A stretch of 64,000 nt of DNA from positions 130,817,027 through 130,881,026 of the forward strand of contig OY757013.1 in the NCBI GenBank assembly GCA_963580285.1, read 5' to 3'. This DNA is from Lucinisca nassula. Lineage: Eukaryota > Mollusca > Bivalvia > Lucinida > Lucinidae. Under the pieces are notes generated by a model that saw only the letters and a program-made list of their open reading frames with translations, was not told the origin of the DNA and did no database searches. Below are positions 24,007-35,659 of the stretch, one piece after another (positions within the stretch are counted from its first letter, which is position 1; each line of letters starts with the position of its first letter). Made by a program: the position numbers and the translations under genes.

Positions 24007-24369
24007 AAAACCTGAATCAGCTTTGTGGACACATCATGATGACTTGGTGTAAATTTAGTAACTCTGTGGACACAGTTTAAAAAGCAATATACCTAATTTA
24101 ACTTTATGGACACCACGTGATGAATTGGCGTAACTCCAAATCACTTGCCTTCTTTATTTCAGAATTATATCCAAGCACTTATCCGCGAATTTTAATTTTG
24201 ATAATTTTCCGTATTTGTTTGATAAAATTCTTGTTGTGGTATTCATAAGAATCGCCTTGACCGCGCCTTTCTGGAAAGGATCCACAACATTATGTATATT
24301 TGAAGGAGAAATAAGAAAAAAGTTATGTCCACAAATTTGTAGCAATTAAGCGAAGTCAAAGTTAACGTC
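24007..24369. other. Spacer with three GTGGACAC/ATGGACAC motifs
   Basis: Positions 24022-24115 contain CTTTGTGGACACA, CTCTGTGGACACAG and CTTTATGGACACC. No gene or other repeat is recognised. Confidence 0.4.
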
Positions 24370-24625
24370 ACTACAGCTGGTATCTGGGAATGTGTGGCGG
24401 ACGTAAAAATTCTCCCTGCTCAACATCATAGTGTAGTTTATATTTTCTTGTCGTTTGGGATCATTGATTCCATTGTGGAATTTTGAAAATATTGGAGGGT
24501 CACTGATGAGGCCTAATTGGCCGAAACTAGCTAGTCTGGCCCAGAAAACATATACACTTCATATTTTCCAGTTCTATGGTGTATTCCTTGCTTCCAAAGG
24601 ATAACCCTTTTATAGAACATATTTA
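24370..24625 (+). repeat. Dispersed repeat R2, copy 3
   Basis: Full-length R2-like copy: CACTACAGCTGGTATCTGGG, GTGTGGCGGACGTAAAAA, AACATCATAGTGTAG, TGGAATTTTGAAAATATTGG and AAGGATAACCCTTTTATAG. Confidence 0.75.
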
Positions 24626-24721
24626 TTATTCTGCACACAATATCATCAAAGAGAAAAAAAACATACTATTTGACTAAGTCTGCTGTAATGGTCAGGATAT
24701 CCAATCAAAACTTTGATGTAT

Positions 24722-24925
24722 TATGTAGCGCTGTGGTACAGCGGCAAATCATCGGATTGGAGTTCGAGAGGTAGCCGGTTCGATCCCCGCAAGAGCCAAG
24801 TAATGGTTCCTTGAGCAAAAGACCTTATCCACGTTGCTTAGTACAGAGGGGCACATGGAAGATTAGTACTAGTTTACTAAATGTTTTACCCTATATAAAT
24901 AAAGTAGATTATTATTATTAATATT
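24722..24925 (+). mobile_element. tRNA-derived SINE, family S3
   Basis: A tRNA-like head (GCGCTGTGGTACAGCGGC as A-box region, CCGGTTCGATCCCCGC as B box) is followed by GAGCAAAAGACCTTATCCAC, CACATGGAAGATTAGTACTA and a TATTATTATTA tail. A second copy is at 53225-53413. It is a retroposon, as there is no matching acceptor stem. Confidence 0.75.
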
Positions 24926-25089
24926 ACCCCTTATATGACAAAAGGGGCTACCCCATTCATACAATGCTGGGCAACGTAAAATTTCAGTTCAAGCATATAC
25001 ATCTCACAACCGTATGTTTCAAGTATGTGATAAATTATTCGAATTGTATTAGTAATTTTATGTAAGCAATATTTTTTCCTGTCATTAAC

Positions 25090-25202
25090 ATTGTAGATTC
25101 TGCGAGCAGTGATGCAAAAAACCTGCAAACACTCCAAGATGCAAAGTATCTGCGAGCAGTGGGGCAAAAAAAACTGCAAACACTCCAAGATGCAAAGTAC
25201 GT
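25090..25202. repeat. 49-bp tandem duplication
   Basis: Two copies of CTGCGAGCAGTG-type sequence, each ending CAAACACTCCAAGATGCAAAG, at about 25097-25150 and 25150-25200. Confidence 0.7.
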
Positions 25203-25936
25203 TTCAATTTCCTTAGTAAGAGTGTACACAGATGTTCCTTAAAATTGCAGGCGAAAGTATTCTAGCTGACATTTGACATACGAAGACTCGTATCGAGGGC
25301 CGGTCCATTCATTTGCCTTCACTTCTATATTCCAAATCATGGACAGACTGCATTGCAAATCGTTGACTGACAGTTTTCCTCATATAAAGGCGGACCTTGT
25401 CCCAAATCGATAGTCAATTTTGTTTATTTCAACATCAATGACCGATTTCGTCAAATAAACCAGCACATTAACGTAACGTTTCGCTGTAAAAATCACGTTA
25501 CTTTAACCTTCAATATATTGAAAAGAGAAATCATCAGGAACTGATAGTCAGATACCTTACAACCTAACTAAAAGAAGAAAAGTTTGAGTCAGTTAAAAGT
25601 CATGATTATTTCTCAAATCAAAGCACTGACAGCACTAATTGGTCGATTTTATCCGAACTGGGAACATTGTCATGAACGGACACTTAGACTGTTTTATTTA
25701 ACCCTTGAAATACTGTTCTTTAAATAAATAGTTTAGGTACTGATCAGATGTCGCGTTCTGCGACGTCAGGACTAGGTCTATACTGTTAGCTAATGTGCCA
25801 GCTCATGATTCGAGCCAATGTTTTTCTAGATAGCTTTCTTCACACATCACTCTGACGCCCCATTAACAAGAAAAGCTTGAATATTAATAGACGTCACCCG
25901 GATTTCCTACAAATAAGTGATAGTCACGTACACACC
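25203..25936. other. No gene recognised
   Basis: Intronic DNA of the recombinase-like gene without recognisable exon or repeat. Confidence 0.4.
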
Positions 25937-26563
25937 TTTAACCCTTTACCACTCAGATACGTGTTTTTACGTGTCTTCCCCCCCCCCCCCCCCCATTTTA
26001 AGCCCCAGAAGCACCTAAAATCTGCATTTCTACCCCTGGATAGTTATGTTTGCTTTAGGATTTGTTGGGCAAAAAAGTGACCTGTTTTTTCGCGCACCTC
26101 CCCACTAAAAATATTCTAGGGGTGATTGAAGGGGGGCAACGCCCCCCTCACATCCCGAAAAATTTTGGGTTTATGGCCCAATCGGCCGCAAAAATTTATA
26201 TCCGAGGGTGTCTGGGGTCAAAATTGCCTGAAAATTGATGAAACTAGCTGCAAACAGTGAAAATGGCCAGTGCCAAACACCTTAATTGTTGCCTTGACAG
26301 CTGTGTGAAGATGAAATGTGGTCAAAAATTCATGTGAAAACACACTTTTTGCCAACTTTGAGATGCCCCCTCTTTACCATGACAACAATGATCAAGTCAT
26401 GAAAGCTTGCATTTGAAAGGCTACTGCCCAATGAACATTCATACCGAGTTTGGTGTAAAACAGACCATCCATTATGAAACCATGGCTTTTTGAAGTTGCT
26501 GTCAGGTGCAACACTGTGAAAATCAGCAAAATTCACAAAATCCCTGAGTGGTAAAGGGTTAAA
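25937..26563. mobile_element. piggyBac-type MITE, TTAA-flanked
   Basis: TTAA followed by CCCTTTACCACTCAG at the left, and CTGAGTGGTAAAGGG followed by TTAA at the right. The 15-bp inverted repeats are perfect, start with CCC and are bounded by TTAA, as in piggyBac elements. About 615 bp lies between the TTAAs, with a C-run at 25979-25994 and no transposase, so it must have been moved in trans. Confidence 0.85.
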
Positions 26564-27000
26564 CTGCTATGCTTAGCACCTTTGAGTCGACGGACAAACA
26601 ATCGTCCCAAGAAGCCGAACTTCGACTGTATCTCTGCTTTAGAGTACAATCTGCAAATTGTGGCATTAAACTAACTGAACCGGAAGTGAAGCCTACCATA
26701 ATATGCACTAATCGAGCTTCGAAAATGTTAATTACTAAATGATAAAACTTTGCCACTTGTTTTACTTCAACTCTTAACCAAATTTTCGAGGGTCTCCCCT
26801 CTTCATCAGGGTTATATGGACACCGCACTCTACATTTTACATGGCTTTCCAATATGGCCTTCCAATGTTTGAGACATCAATTCCATGACGTCATGACATC
26901 ACGGCGTCAAAACGCCATGCAACCTTTGGCACGACGTCATAAACATTGGCAATGTCTTTCAAAGACACCAGAGGTACCTACCATATTACACTCCCCACAG
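26564..27000. other. No gene recognised
   Basis: Intronic spacer. Positions 26812-26825 contain the TATATGGACACCGCAC variant of the recurrent GGACACC motif. Confidence 0.4.
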
Positions 27001-27297
27001 GCCCCGCCCATCGGGGCTGGAAGAAATATATGGGTTGCATGATACTTCCACGCAGAGCTAAATCCGACCAACACACGAGTACTGGTAAAGCACTTAGAGG
27101 ATCTAAGGCTGGCCAGGCAAAGCGGTGTGAGTGTCAGACGGTCCATGCTTATAGACCCTATTGGTTTCATCGGGCGGCAGGGCTTGAGATGTCATTTCAT
27201 CTCAGTGTCGGGTAAAAGTCCCACAGAATTGGAAGCAACATCCCCAAAATGACCTTTACAGCGTTGACGGGGACGTTAACCCTCAAATCAAACAACC
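27001..27297 (+). mobile_element. SINE-like element S1
   Basis: Complete S1: starts CCCCGCCCATCGGGGCTGG, includes TACTGGTAAAGCACTTAGAG, ends GACGGGGACGTTAACC and a short CAAA tail. AT-rich AATAAATA repeats follow. Confidence 0.85.
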
Positions 27298-27365
27298 AGA
27301 CACTCCTCCACAGCCTCGACGGCTTAATAAATACATAAATGAATAAATAAATAAATCAATAATAC

Positions 27366-27492
27366 ATAAATTTACTACTAACTAATCTTACAGTGACATT
27401 ATCTACTACAATTGAAACACATGGGGTCGTGGCCCATGTGTTTCAATTGTAGTAGATAATGTCACTGTAAGATTAGTTAGTAGTAAATTTAT
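27366..27492. repeat. Perfect 127-bp palindrome
   Basis: Two exact 60-base inverted arms (27366-27425 and 27433-27492) flank the 7-base loop GTCGTGG. The arm has TTACTACTAACTAATCTTAC near its start and ACACATGGG at the loop. I found no mismatch. No gene overlaps it. Confidence 0.95.
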
Positions 27493-28000
27493 TCTGTCAT
27501 TGACAAACTATAGTAACCAGAAAATATAAAGAGTATGTTTAAGCAGCAAATATTATCCGTTCATGGTCATAGTAAGGTTAAATCTCCTTTTTCTTGGCTG
27601 ATGTTCTTCAGCTGTTAGCCAATACTTTACAAGGTTTATGAATCATCTAAAACTTATCTAAAAACAAATGTTTATTTAAAAGCGTCTATTCCAAGATCAC
27701 TGCAAAGTAAAACTGATCTTGGTATCATGGTGCCGGCTGTATTCTACTAGGTAGCATACATTAATGTAGTAATATCATTCTTGGTGTCACAACAATTGAC
27801 CAACGTTAAGATGAAAAGTACAATTTTGCTATACGTTCGCCCATGCTGTTACGCTCAGTGGGTATTACATAAGAATCAGATTCCGCTCTGCACACACACC
27901 ACCGCTTTCTAAAAGATACACAGTAAAATAAAACATATAATAGATACCACTGCAAATATGTCATGTTTCGATTAAACTGCTATTTACTACCATTTTTCAG
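27493..28000. other. Intron before exon d
   Basis: No repeat or exon is recognised. It ends with CATTTTTCAG, a good acceptor. Confidence 0.5.
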
Positions 28001-28231
28001 AAGAAACAAATCCATGGCAATGGTAGTAAAAATACCAAAAGACAATGGAGCCAGCAGGAAAAAGCAGCAGTTTCAAGGCAGCTCCAAGGATTTATTAACG
28101 TGATGAAATGTCCAGGAAAAGAGTCATGCATAGCGGCCAAAAACAAAGAAGTGGCTCTCTCCAATAGAAACTGGAGAGCCATAAAATATTTTGTCCATAA
28201 CAAAATTGAGAAAAAAAGAAAGAGGAAGTGA
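28001..28231 (+). CDS. Tyrosine-recombinase-like gene, terminal exon d
   Basis: After the CATTTTTCAG acceptor this exon reads 76 codons to a TGA. It encodes KRQWSQQEKAAVSRQLQGFI, a MKCPGKESCIAA segment, then NRNWRAIKYFVHNKI and a basic KKRKRK end. A W-x-x-x-E-K-x-A-V helix, a PGK-x-x-C segment and an NRxWxxIKxFVHN block also close the related invertebrate and fish recombinase-like genes, where they form a small Myb-like or SAP-like tail. The reverse strand is open too but has no recognisable content. Its phase (0) does not follow directly from exon c (phase 1), so a small exon may be missing from my reading. No clear AATAAA follows. Confidence 0.75.
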   Translation, partial: KKQIHGNGSKNTKRQWSQQEKAAVSRQLQGFINVMKCPGKESCIAAKNKEVALSNRNWRAIKYFVHNKIEKKRKRK

Positions 28232-28399
28232 AAACAGTGACTCATAAGATGAGAACAAAAAAAAAACCTTGGAAGGCTGATTGTTTGTGCTTTGGGTTTT
28301 ACGTCCCTTTCATGACTTTTTCACTCACTGTTCATCGATAGTGGAAAATTACAGGAATACCCAATTAAAAATCACCGGACATTCCTAAGGCAGAACAAT

Positions 28400-28690
28400 T
28401 GAAGAGGGATATTATCAGGAATTGTTACAATCAGATCCCAAATTCTCCATTCACTATCATTATGGAAAAACGTCGAAACATGGAGTGACGACATTAAACA
28501 AAACAGACTACTGGTAAACAGAGTCAGCAACTCTTTCCCAAACAGGTGTTGACTCAGATATTCCAAACGTAACTAAAAAGGAACAACATGCATAATGGGA
28601 AAAGAATCACCAACATAACAAGCATAAAATAGGAAGGACAAACGTAACTAAAATGAACAACTACAAAGGGAAAGAATCAGTATCATACGT
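28400..28690 (-). repeat. Dispersed repeat R4, reverse copy
   Basis: Read on the minus strand it matches 29640-29840 and 55980-56215: CACCTGTTTGGGAAAGAG, a CCATGTTTCGAC block, ATTTGGGATCTGATTG and TCCCTCTTCAAT. Confidence 0.65.
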
Positions 28691-28834
28691 ACATAATTCG
28701 GGAATGAATCGGAACCACAAATTTAAAACAGGAAGAAACCACAGCAAAAGCACCGAAATCTGAACTATGATTTCTCTTTTGTGAGCAGATCAGGTTATCC
28801 CGTACGTAAGTACGTACGTACGTATATTCACCCT

Positions 28835-29230
28835 TTGCCCTTGCATTAGCGCCTACATTTATCGGTCGATTTTCATATAACTTTGCTTTAATAATATCTC
28901 GAGCAAGGTCGACTTTAAAGGTCAAGGGGCTCAATGTCGAGATCACTATGGCTATTTTTACAAAAACAAATGTCAGCGCTGCAACGCCTAAATTTATTTT
29001 TGTATTTTGATATAATTTCACACAAATGTTGCGTATGGTAATCTCTGAAGGTAGTTTGCCATTCAGGGTGTTTGGCTCAAGGTCAAGGTCACTGTTGTTT
29101 TTTTGTTGTTTTTTTTGTTTTTGTTTTTAGAAAAACAAACTTTGTCATCGCTTTAGCGCCTATGTTCATCAGTGGATTGTAATATTAGCATTGTAATTTG
29201 CCCATCACGTTCAGACATTATGCTTTCTTC
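28835..29230. repeat. Degenerate ~150-bp tandem repeat
   Basis: Two or three diverged units share GCATTAGCGCCTA/TTTAGCGCCTATGTTCATC and AAGGTCAAGG blocks, with T-rich tracts. A ~110-codon minus-strand frame runs over it but only reflects the repeat. TACGTACGTACGTAC lies at 28805. Confidence 0.45.
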
Positions 29231-29459
29231 TTAAACTGGCCGCCGGTGGATCAGGGTTTAGACTTCATGATGGCTCTGGCTTAAAGCTATTTATTAGTTG
29301 GTCGGAAGCGGAACTTTTTATTATTGTTGCTTGGTCAAACGTGGTTCAACGGTTGATTCACTGATTAGTTAGGAAACCTTTCCTCGGACGGGGCAAATAC
29401 CACAGTGAAAGTGTGGGTGAGGTTTAGGACCCTGTAAAGTAATTTAAGCCCACCAGTAT

Positions 29460-29850
29460 TTTACTGACCGCTCCAAGTCGGCGCTTTTGCTGTGGATCCT
29501 TCCCGTTTTATATTGAGGGTTCTGATTCTGTTCCTAATTATGTATGTTATGTTGGTGTTTCTGGTTCTTTCCCTTTTTGTTGTTCATTTTAGTTACGTTT
29601 GTCCTACCTTTTTAATGTTTAATATGTTAGTGATTCTGGTTATTTCTCCCATTTTGTATGTTGTTGCTTTTAAGTTAGGTTTGGATTATATGAGCCACCA
29701 CCTGTTTGGGAAAGAGCTCCTGGTTCGGTTTTTTAGTAGTCTGCTTTGTTGTCTGTCGTAACTCCATGTTTCGACTTCTTTCTCCAGCGATATTGTGACG
29801 GATTTGGAATCTGATTGTATCAGTTCCTGGTCGCTTCCCTCTTCAATATT
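29460..29850 (+). repeat. Dispersed repeat R4, forward copy
   Basis: ACTGACCGCTCCAAGTCGG, a CTTCCCGTTTTATATTGAG block, GTTCTGATTCTGTTCC and CACCTGTTTGGGAAAGAGCT identify it with 55790-56225. Confidence 0.7.
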
Positions 29851-30460
29851 TATTCATACAGCTGTATCTGACACATATTTTACATAAAGGGAGCTTGGCA
29901 CAAGATAAGGGTCAGTGTGGCTTTACCGTCATGCATAAACCATTGCAGTATTGCGTTGAGTTCGGACGGTTGAAAGAGGCGAAGGTAGCATTATCTTTGG
30001 CATGGGGACGCTTACATAGATCAGCTTAGTGTCGAACAAGACGAACTGCCTGAAGGAGGCGTGACTATAAAAGGCGTCTTTATTTCTGTTTTTTTGTTCA
30101 CTGTCATTCACTTTTTATTGTTATCCTCGCTTTACGACTTTTCTCTCTTCTACTTTTTTTCTTTTTGCCCATTTTCATCTTTTCGTCCTTTTTTGTGTAA
30201 GACAACAAAAAGTGTCGATAGGGACTGATGTATCGACAAATAACAACGCAACGACAAAATTACAACACCCCATGCACTTTGTATTGTCTCATATTCATTA
30301 TTCCGATGTTCAATTCCAAGCATGCTATTCCCTAATTTTAATTCACAAACCATTTGTTCTAATTTTAACCGCTGGTCAGAATTAGGACATTTGGTGTGCA
30401 TATAGGAGGACAGTCTTGTCTCTTTGGTATGCTTTATTAAAAGAAAAACATCTGTTTTGT
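29851..30460. other. No gene recognised
   Basis: Unique-looking sequence with T-rich tracts near 30085-30180. The reading frames here lack any recognisable domain. Confidence 0.4.
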
Positions 30461-31018
30461 TTTGTTTGTTTGATTTGATGTTTAACGTCTCCATCAACAC
30501 TGTAAAGATCATTTTGGAGACGTTGCTTCCAATTTTGTTGGACTTTTACCCGACTTTGATTTGGTTGGTTGGTTGATTTGAGGTTTAACGTCCCCGTCAA
30601 CACTGTAAAGGTCATTTTGGAGACGTTGCTTCCAATTTTGTGGGACTTTTACCCGACATTGAGATGAAATGACATCTCAAGCCCTGTCGCCCAATGAAAC
30701 CAATAGGGTTTATTAGCACGGACGGTCCGCCTCGCACCGCGGTTCCTGGACAGGCTTAGATCCTCTAAGCGGTTTACCAGTACTAGTGTGTGGGCTGGAT
30801 TCAGCTCTGCGTGGAAGCATCATGCAGCTCATATATTTCTTCAATCTCAAGCCCTGTCGCCCAATGAAACCAATAGCGTTTATTAGCATGGACAGTCCGC
30901 CTCGCACCGCGGTTCCTGGCCAGGCTTAGATCCTCTAAGCGGTTTACCAGTACTAGTGTGCGGGCCGCTTTCAGCTCTGCGTGGAAGCATCATGCAGCCC
31001 ATACATTTCTTCAAGCCC
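30461..31018 (-). mobile_element. Three nested or truncated S1 SINE copies
   Basis: Positions 30461-30558 hold only the S1 3' end. Positions 30567-30844 hold a nearly full copy. Positions 30846-31018 repeat its 5' two-thirds. All are on the minus strand, which suggests a local duplication after insertion. Confidence 0.8.
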
Positions 31019-31560
31019 ATGTAGTAAAGTTGTTGAAAGAAACTGGAATCAGGAAAAATACAACCGCCATGCAACAGCTTTAAATGTAGCTTTGGGAAAT
31101 GTCTGTTTATGCCAACTTTCTTTTAACTTCAAAAACATTATAGCATACAACCAAACAGTGTGAATCTGAGTTAAACCGCTCTTTAGGAGTAGTCTGATCT
31201 TGGTCCATGCTGTTTGTTAATGGACTGCTTCGCTGATGGTATAACATATAAGCATGTGGTGATTTACATTGTGCATTTTGAGTGAATATATGTCGCGTAA
31301 ATGACGGTTTCCATTATGTCATTAGCATACAAAATAATATGGTTTGCAATCTCCTTGTTGCTCTTAAGTCGCTAGTATAAAATTCAAAGGCGTTTTAAGT
31401 CTAGAAGCAGTGACTGAAATTGAAATATACACGAGTTATTGATATATATATGTTTCCAGGATGTCAGACATCATTTCAAAGACAGTGGAAAAAGTTTTGT
31501 CTAATGGAATACGGATATATATGATTATCCTCATCTTAAGTGCCCTTATTGGTACTTAAA
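31019..31560. other. No gene recognised
   Basis: Low-complexity AT-rich DNA. Positions 31187-31215 hold the AGTCTGATCTTGG...CTGTTTG motif found in hairpin repeats at 53.9-56.8 kb. Confidence 0.35.
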
Positions 31561-31569
31561 CTAATTAAG

Positions 31570-31860
31570 ACCTCACAACACGCCTATTTAGGTATATTGA
31601 AAACTTTACCACCAAAAAAGAAAATGGTCTGATACAAAATTCCGATATTTTTCATTATTTTCCTAAAAAAATAGATTAAAGATTGTGGGCATCCGTTACA
31701 GCCGACTTGGTGAGGCGGTTCTTACGAGTATCCACAAACTATTTTTCTGAGATAACTATTCCGTTTTACTACATAAAAGTGGGGTTTAAGAGGGCCAGAA
31801 TGATATAGGCGTGTTTTCGTGATGGTGTTGCCTATTTCAGTAATCACAAGACAGGGTTCA
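31570..31860 (+). repeat. Hairpin-repeat family H, diverged copy
   Basis: It shares ACTTTACCACCAAAAAA, GAGGCGGTTCTTACGAGTA, CATAAAAGTGGGGTTTAAG and ATAGGCGTGTTTTCGTGATG with the copies at 49985-50230 and elsewhere. Confidence 0.6.
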
Positions 31861-32089
31861 GAGTTTTAAAGATGCATAGGTATCTGTCAGAGAGCTCCTA
31901 AAACTATTACTAGGTTGATCTATTTATGCCTTTCTGTATGGTGCTGTACAATATATGATGTGTCAAGGATTATATGGTCGTTTCTATGTTGCAACAGTTT
32001 AGCTGTCGTCATTATACAATGCAGCAGAAATGAAGGCAGTTTTGAGTGAAAAGGCAGCGGCTCGTTTTTGTCTTAAATGTTTTGTATTG

Positions 32090-32480
32090 CATGCTAGATT
32101 GTGTCTTTACATCAATGTGGTAACATTTTCAATATGACCCGAATCCTTGTTTTGTGCACGAATGATCTCAATTTTGAGTGAAAATAAGCGTTTTACAAAT
32201 TCGGGTCATAATTGAAGCTTATTTTTGAATGATCTCGATTTCGAGTAAAATACAGCATCTTTGAAGCCTGGTCAAACTGAAGCTATAAGTGAAAGCTTTG
32301 TCAGTCTATTGCCAAAAAAAAAAAAAACAGAACAAGCAATGCATTTTGCATGGTTTATTTCTGAAATGAAACATGGAAGAAAATGTATTTATGACCCGGA
32401 TCTTGGTATGCGCTTTTAAGCGATCTCGATTTTGAGTGAAAATTAGCATTTTGCATAGACGGGTCATAATTGAAGTTAAA
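32090..32480. repeat. Degenerate tandem repeat
   Basis: Blocks of GATCTCAATTTTGAGTGAAAA, TTGTGCACGAATGATC-type and CGGGTCATAATTGAAG recur near 32160, 32230 and 32420. Confidence 0.5.
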
Positions 32481-32664
32481 CTTCAATGGGTACTTTTTCC
32501 TATTGAAAAAAACAGTCACAAAGCACTTCGTTTTAATATAGTTGATTATTTTATGTAATATAACAAAAACAAATCTCAACATCATCCTATCGTTGCTTAT
32601 TTCATGAATAACCTCAGTTTTGGAATATATGTAGCATTTTCACCATCCTGTCATAATGCAGGCT

Positions 32665-32945
32665 AGTCTCGGTAGCGCCCGGCTGGTGATCAGGTGGTCG
32701 CGGGTTGGATACCTTCCAGTCTGGTAACGTTCTTTCGTGACGTTTGATACTGAAATCTTTCCCATGGCCATTCACTCCCTTCCGCTGATTCAAGAAGGGC
32801 AATTGTCCATTTCTGGTGAATGAATGTTCGCTGCCTTAGTTTACCGCTTATGAATATGTCTGCCCGGGAACTGTGGTTAGGGCAAACTGTCCGGCCTCAT
32901 ATGACCAGAATAGTGTTGAACCAATCAAACAAACAAACAAAGATC
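32665..32945 (+). mobile_element. tRNA-derived SINE, family S2 (RUDI/MEG-like)
   Basis: Tail-like head with GCGGGTTGGATACC as a degenerate B box, then GGCCATTCACTCCCTTCCGC, CTGATTCAAGAAGGGCAA, a TGTCCGGCCTCATATGACC block and AGTGTTGAACCAATC with a (CAAA)n tail. It matches the reverse copy at 48895-49200. The layout resembles V-SINE-type molluscan SINEs. Confidence 0.75.
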
Positions 32946-33740
32946 CATCCAACCAACCAACCAATCATAATAAAAGGACATATGAGGTCATCATTTTGTG
33001 TGAAGCACATTACATTAACAAAGCCGTGCAATAAACAGCCTGTAAACCCCACCTTTTATTTTAACAAACATTGGTCTACTGGTGTATGCATCATATTTCT
33101 GCTCACAAATCTATGTTCAATCGAGCACCCAAACCTTATGATGTCTCGCTAAAATGATGAACATTTTAAATCTCTACTCATCATAAACCAGTAGGTAATA
33201 GTCATGCACTCATTACACGTTTACAGAAACCGTGTTCAAACTCTGTTTTTATCGTTCTGCGCGTATCACACTTTATATCAATGAAGGTTTGCTAAATTCT
33301 GATCAACACAATCTCTGTCAATATTTTAGCTTTGTTGCTAACAATACGGTTAAGATGTGTAACATTAAAGGTTCCATTATATATAATTATGGTCAAAGTA
33401 AAATTAGTTTTTTGTTATTTCGTTAGGTCCTGCGAATTTAGTTGTCATCTCACAAGTTTGCAACCTTTGCCATTTCTTGTCATTAAAACAACTGAAAGAA
33501 CGAGTAAACACCACAATCATAACAGTGGCCAACCCACATACCAAATTTCAACAACAAAATGCAAAATGTTTTATCTGTGCAGGTCGCGTTTCATTACATT
33601 AACACGCGGAGTCTTTCAAATCGTAAGATCTAGATTTTGTTGATGAAAAAGTTCGGCATTTTGTTATTTTTAGCCTAAATATAGTGTGTTGGTCGTTAGA
33701 GGCGTTTCTATCGAGCAAACATAAGACCACTTATATATAT
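32946..33740. other. No gene recognised
   Basis: AT-rich unique-looking sequence. The short open frames have no domain. Confidence 0.4.
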
Positions 33741-33743
33741 ATC

Positions 33744-34479
<736 letters not shown>

Positions 34480-34519
<40 letters not shown>

Positions 34520-35365
34520 CGCTTGTCCGTTTTATGTCCAACCAACGACTAAGGGACATAGCGGAGACGGGGTGAAATATAAAGCTTGTCCGGATCGTAC
34601 CTCTGATAGTTTTAAAGGTAATTAAGCGAAACTCGATATACCGATGGGTGGCTTTGAGGGGAATCGCGGAATGCGATAAACATAACCCTGCTAACACGAT
34701 TTACGGAGTTACTTCCCTTCTAAAATAGGACCCCGCACAGTATTTTGGGGTGCCCTAAAGAAATCACCGAGTCAGTTAGTTTGTCGCACCTAAACCAAAA
34801 TATTTATCGGTCATAACTTCGAAAGGATTTGTCCTGCTGTCACGAAACTTCGCATACCTACCATCACAACGGCCCCCGCCCATAGGGGCTCGAATAAATA
34901 TAGGGGCTGCATTACGCTTCCACGCAGAGTTGAATCCGATCCGCGCACTAGTACTGGTAAACCGCTTAGAGGATCTAAGCCTGTCCGAGCAAAGCGGTGC
35001 GAGTCTATCAGTTCGCGCTAATAAACCCTATTGGCTTCATCGGGCGACAGGGCTCGAGATGTCATTTTTATAACCGACCAACGACTGAGGGCATAGCGGA
35101 GGCGGAGCGATATACGCGCTCGATCGGGGTTAGCTCCGTTTGGTCAGGGGCAGTCGGTCAGTCGTTCACGCGAATTGTCGCGCGTGTTAAACGAAACGAC
35201 GTCGTTTTAACGTTGTACGCGCGACGTGTGCCAGTGCACGGCAGCAGCGCTCTTCCAGTCCAACATTTAGGATATAACTACTGTCAAACGCTGGCGCGGT
35301 GTCATGGTCAGCTTAATAGGAGGGATGTTTGGCCTAGACCCTCTAGCGGTTTACCAGTACTCGTG
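34480..35365. repeat. Copy A left TIR, truncated
   Basis: Inverse of 39391-40290. It starts with (GT)n, continues TACGCGCTTGTCCG, and includes a CpG-rich S1-like segment (34871-35072). Confidence 0.85.
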
Positions 35366-35659
35366 GGGGGTGAAAGACACGTGCAGCCCGATCTATTTAT
35401 TTGAGCCCTAGAGGAGGTGGGGGAGCTAAATATCCCGTACGGAGGGCCCTCGCTATAACGACAGTATTTGTTCCCTTCTATGGCACCGTTATAAAGAATC
35501 CCGATTTGGAGTACGACGGGTACATTTTAAGGACCTCCTCGCCTTTTATCTTTCTCTACAAATGTTATAGATATACGTAAGAATCGCCTCATCGAGGCGT
35601 GGGTGCATTACAGCGTTTTGAATGTAACCCCCGACGATTTTAACCATTTGTGATAAAAT

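Noticed and set aside
24722..24800. Possible tRNA genes (also 9955, 49130, 53230, 53440)
   Set aside because: B boxes are good, but no complete cloverleaf with paired acceptor stem exists and SINE bodies follow.
28683..29021. 112-codon minus-strand frame
   Set aside because: It follows a degenerate ~150-bp tandem repeat and does not resemble a protein family.
30150..31163. Several frames with LINPIGFIG or similar strings
   Set aside because: These strings are translations of the S1 SINE and recur wherever S1 lies.
34997..35404. Open frames of 135-170 codons in the TIRs (also 39246-39758, 42561-42968, 46812-47324)
   Set aside because: Their N-terminal parts are the translation of the S1 repeat and they appear because the region is CpG-rich and repeated four times. 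The longer versions run into a CCA trinucleotide repeat. No domain is visible.
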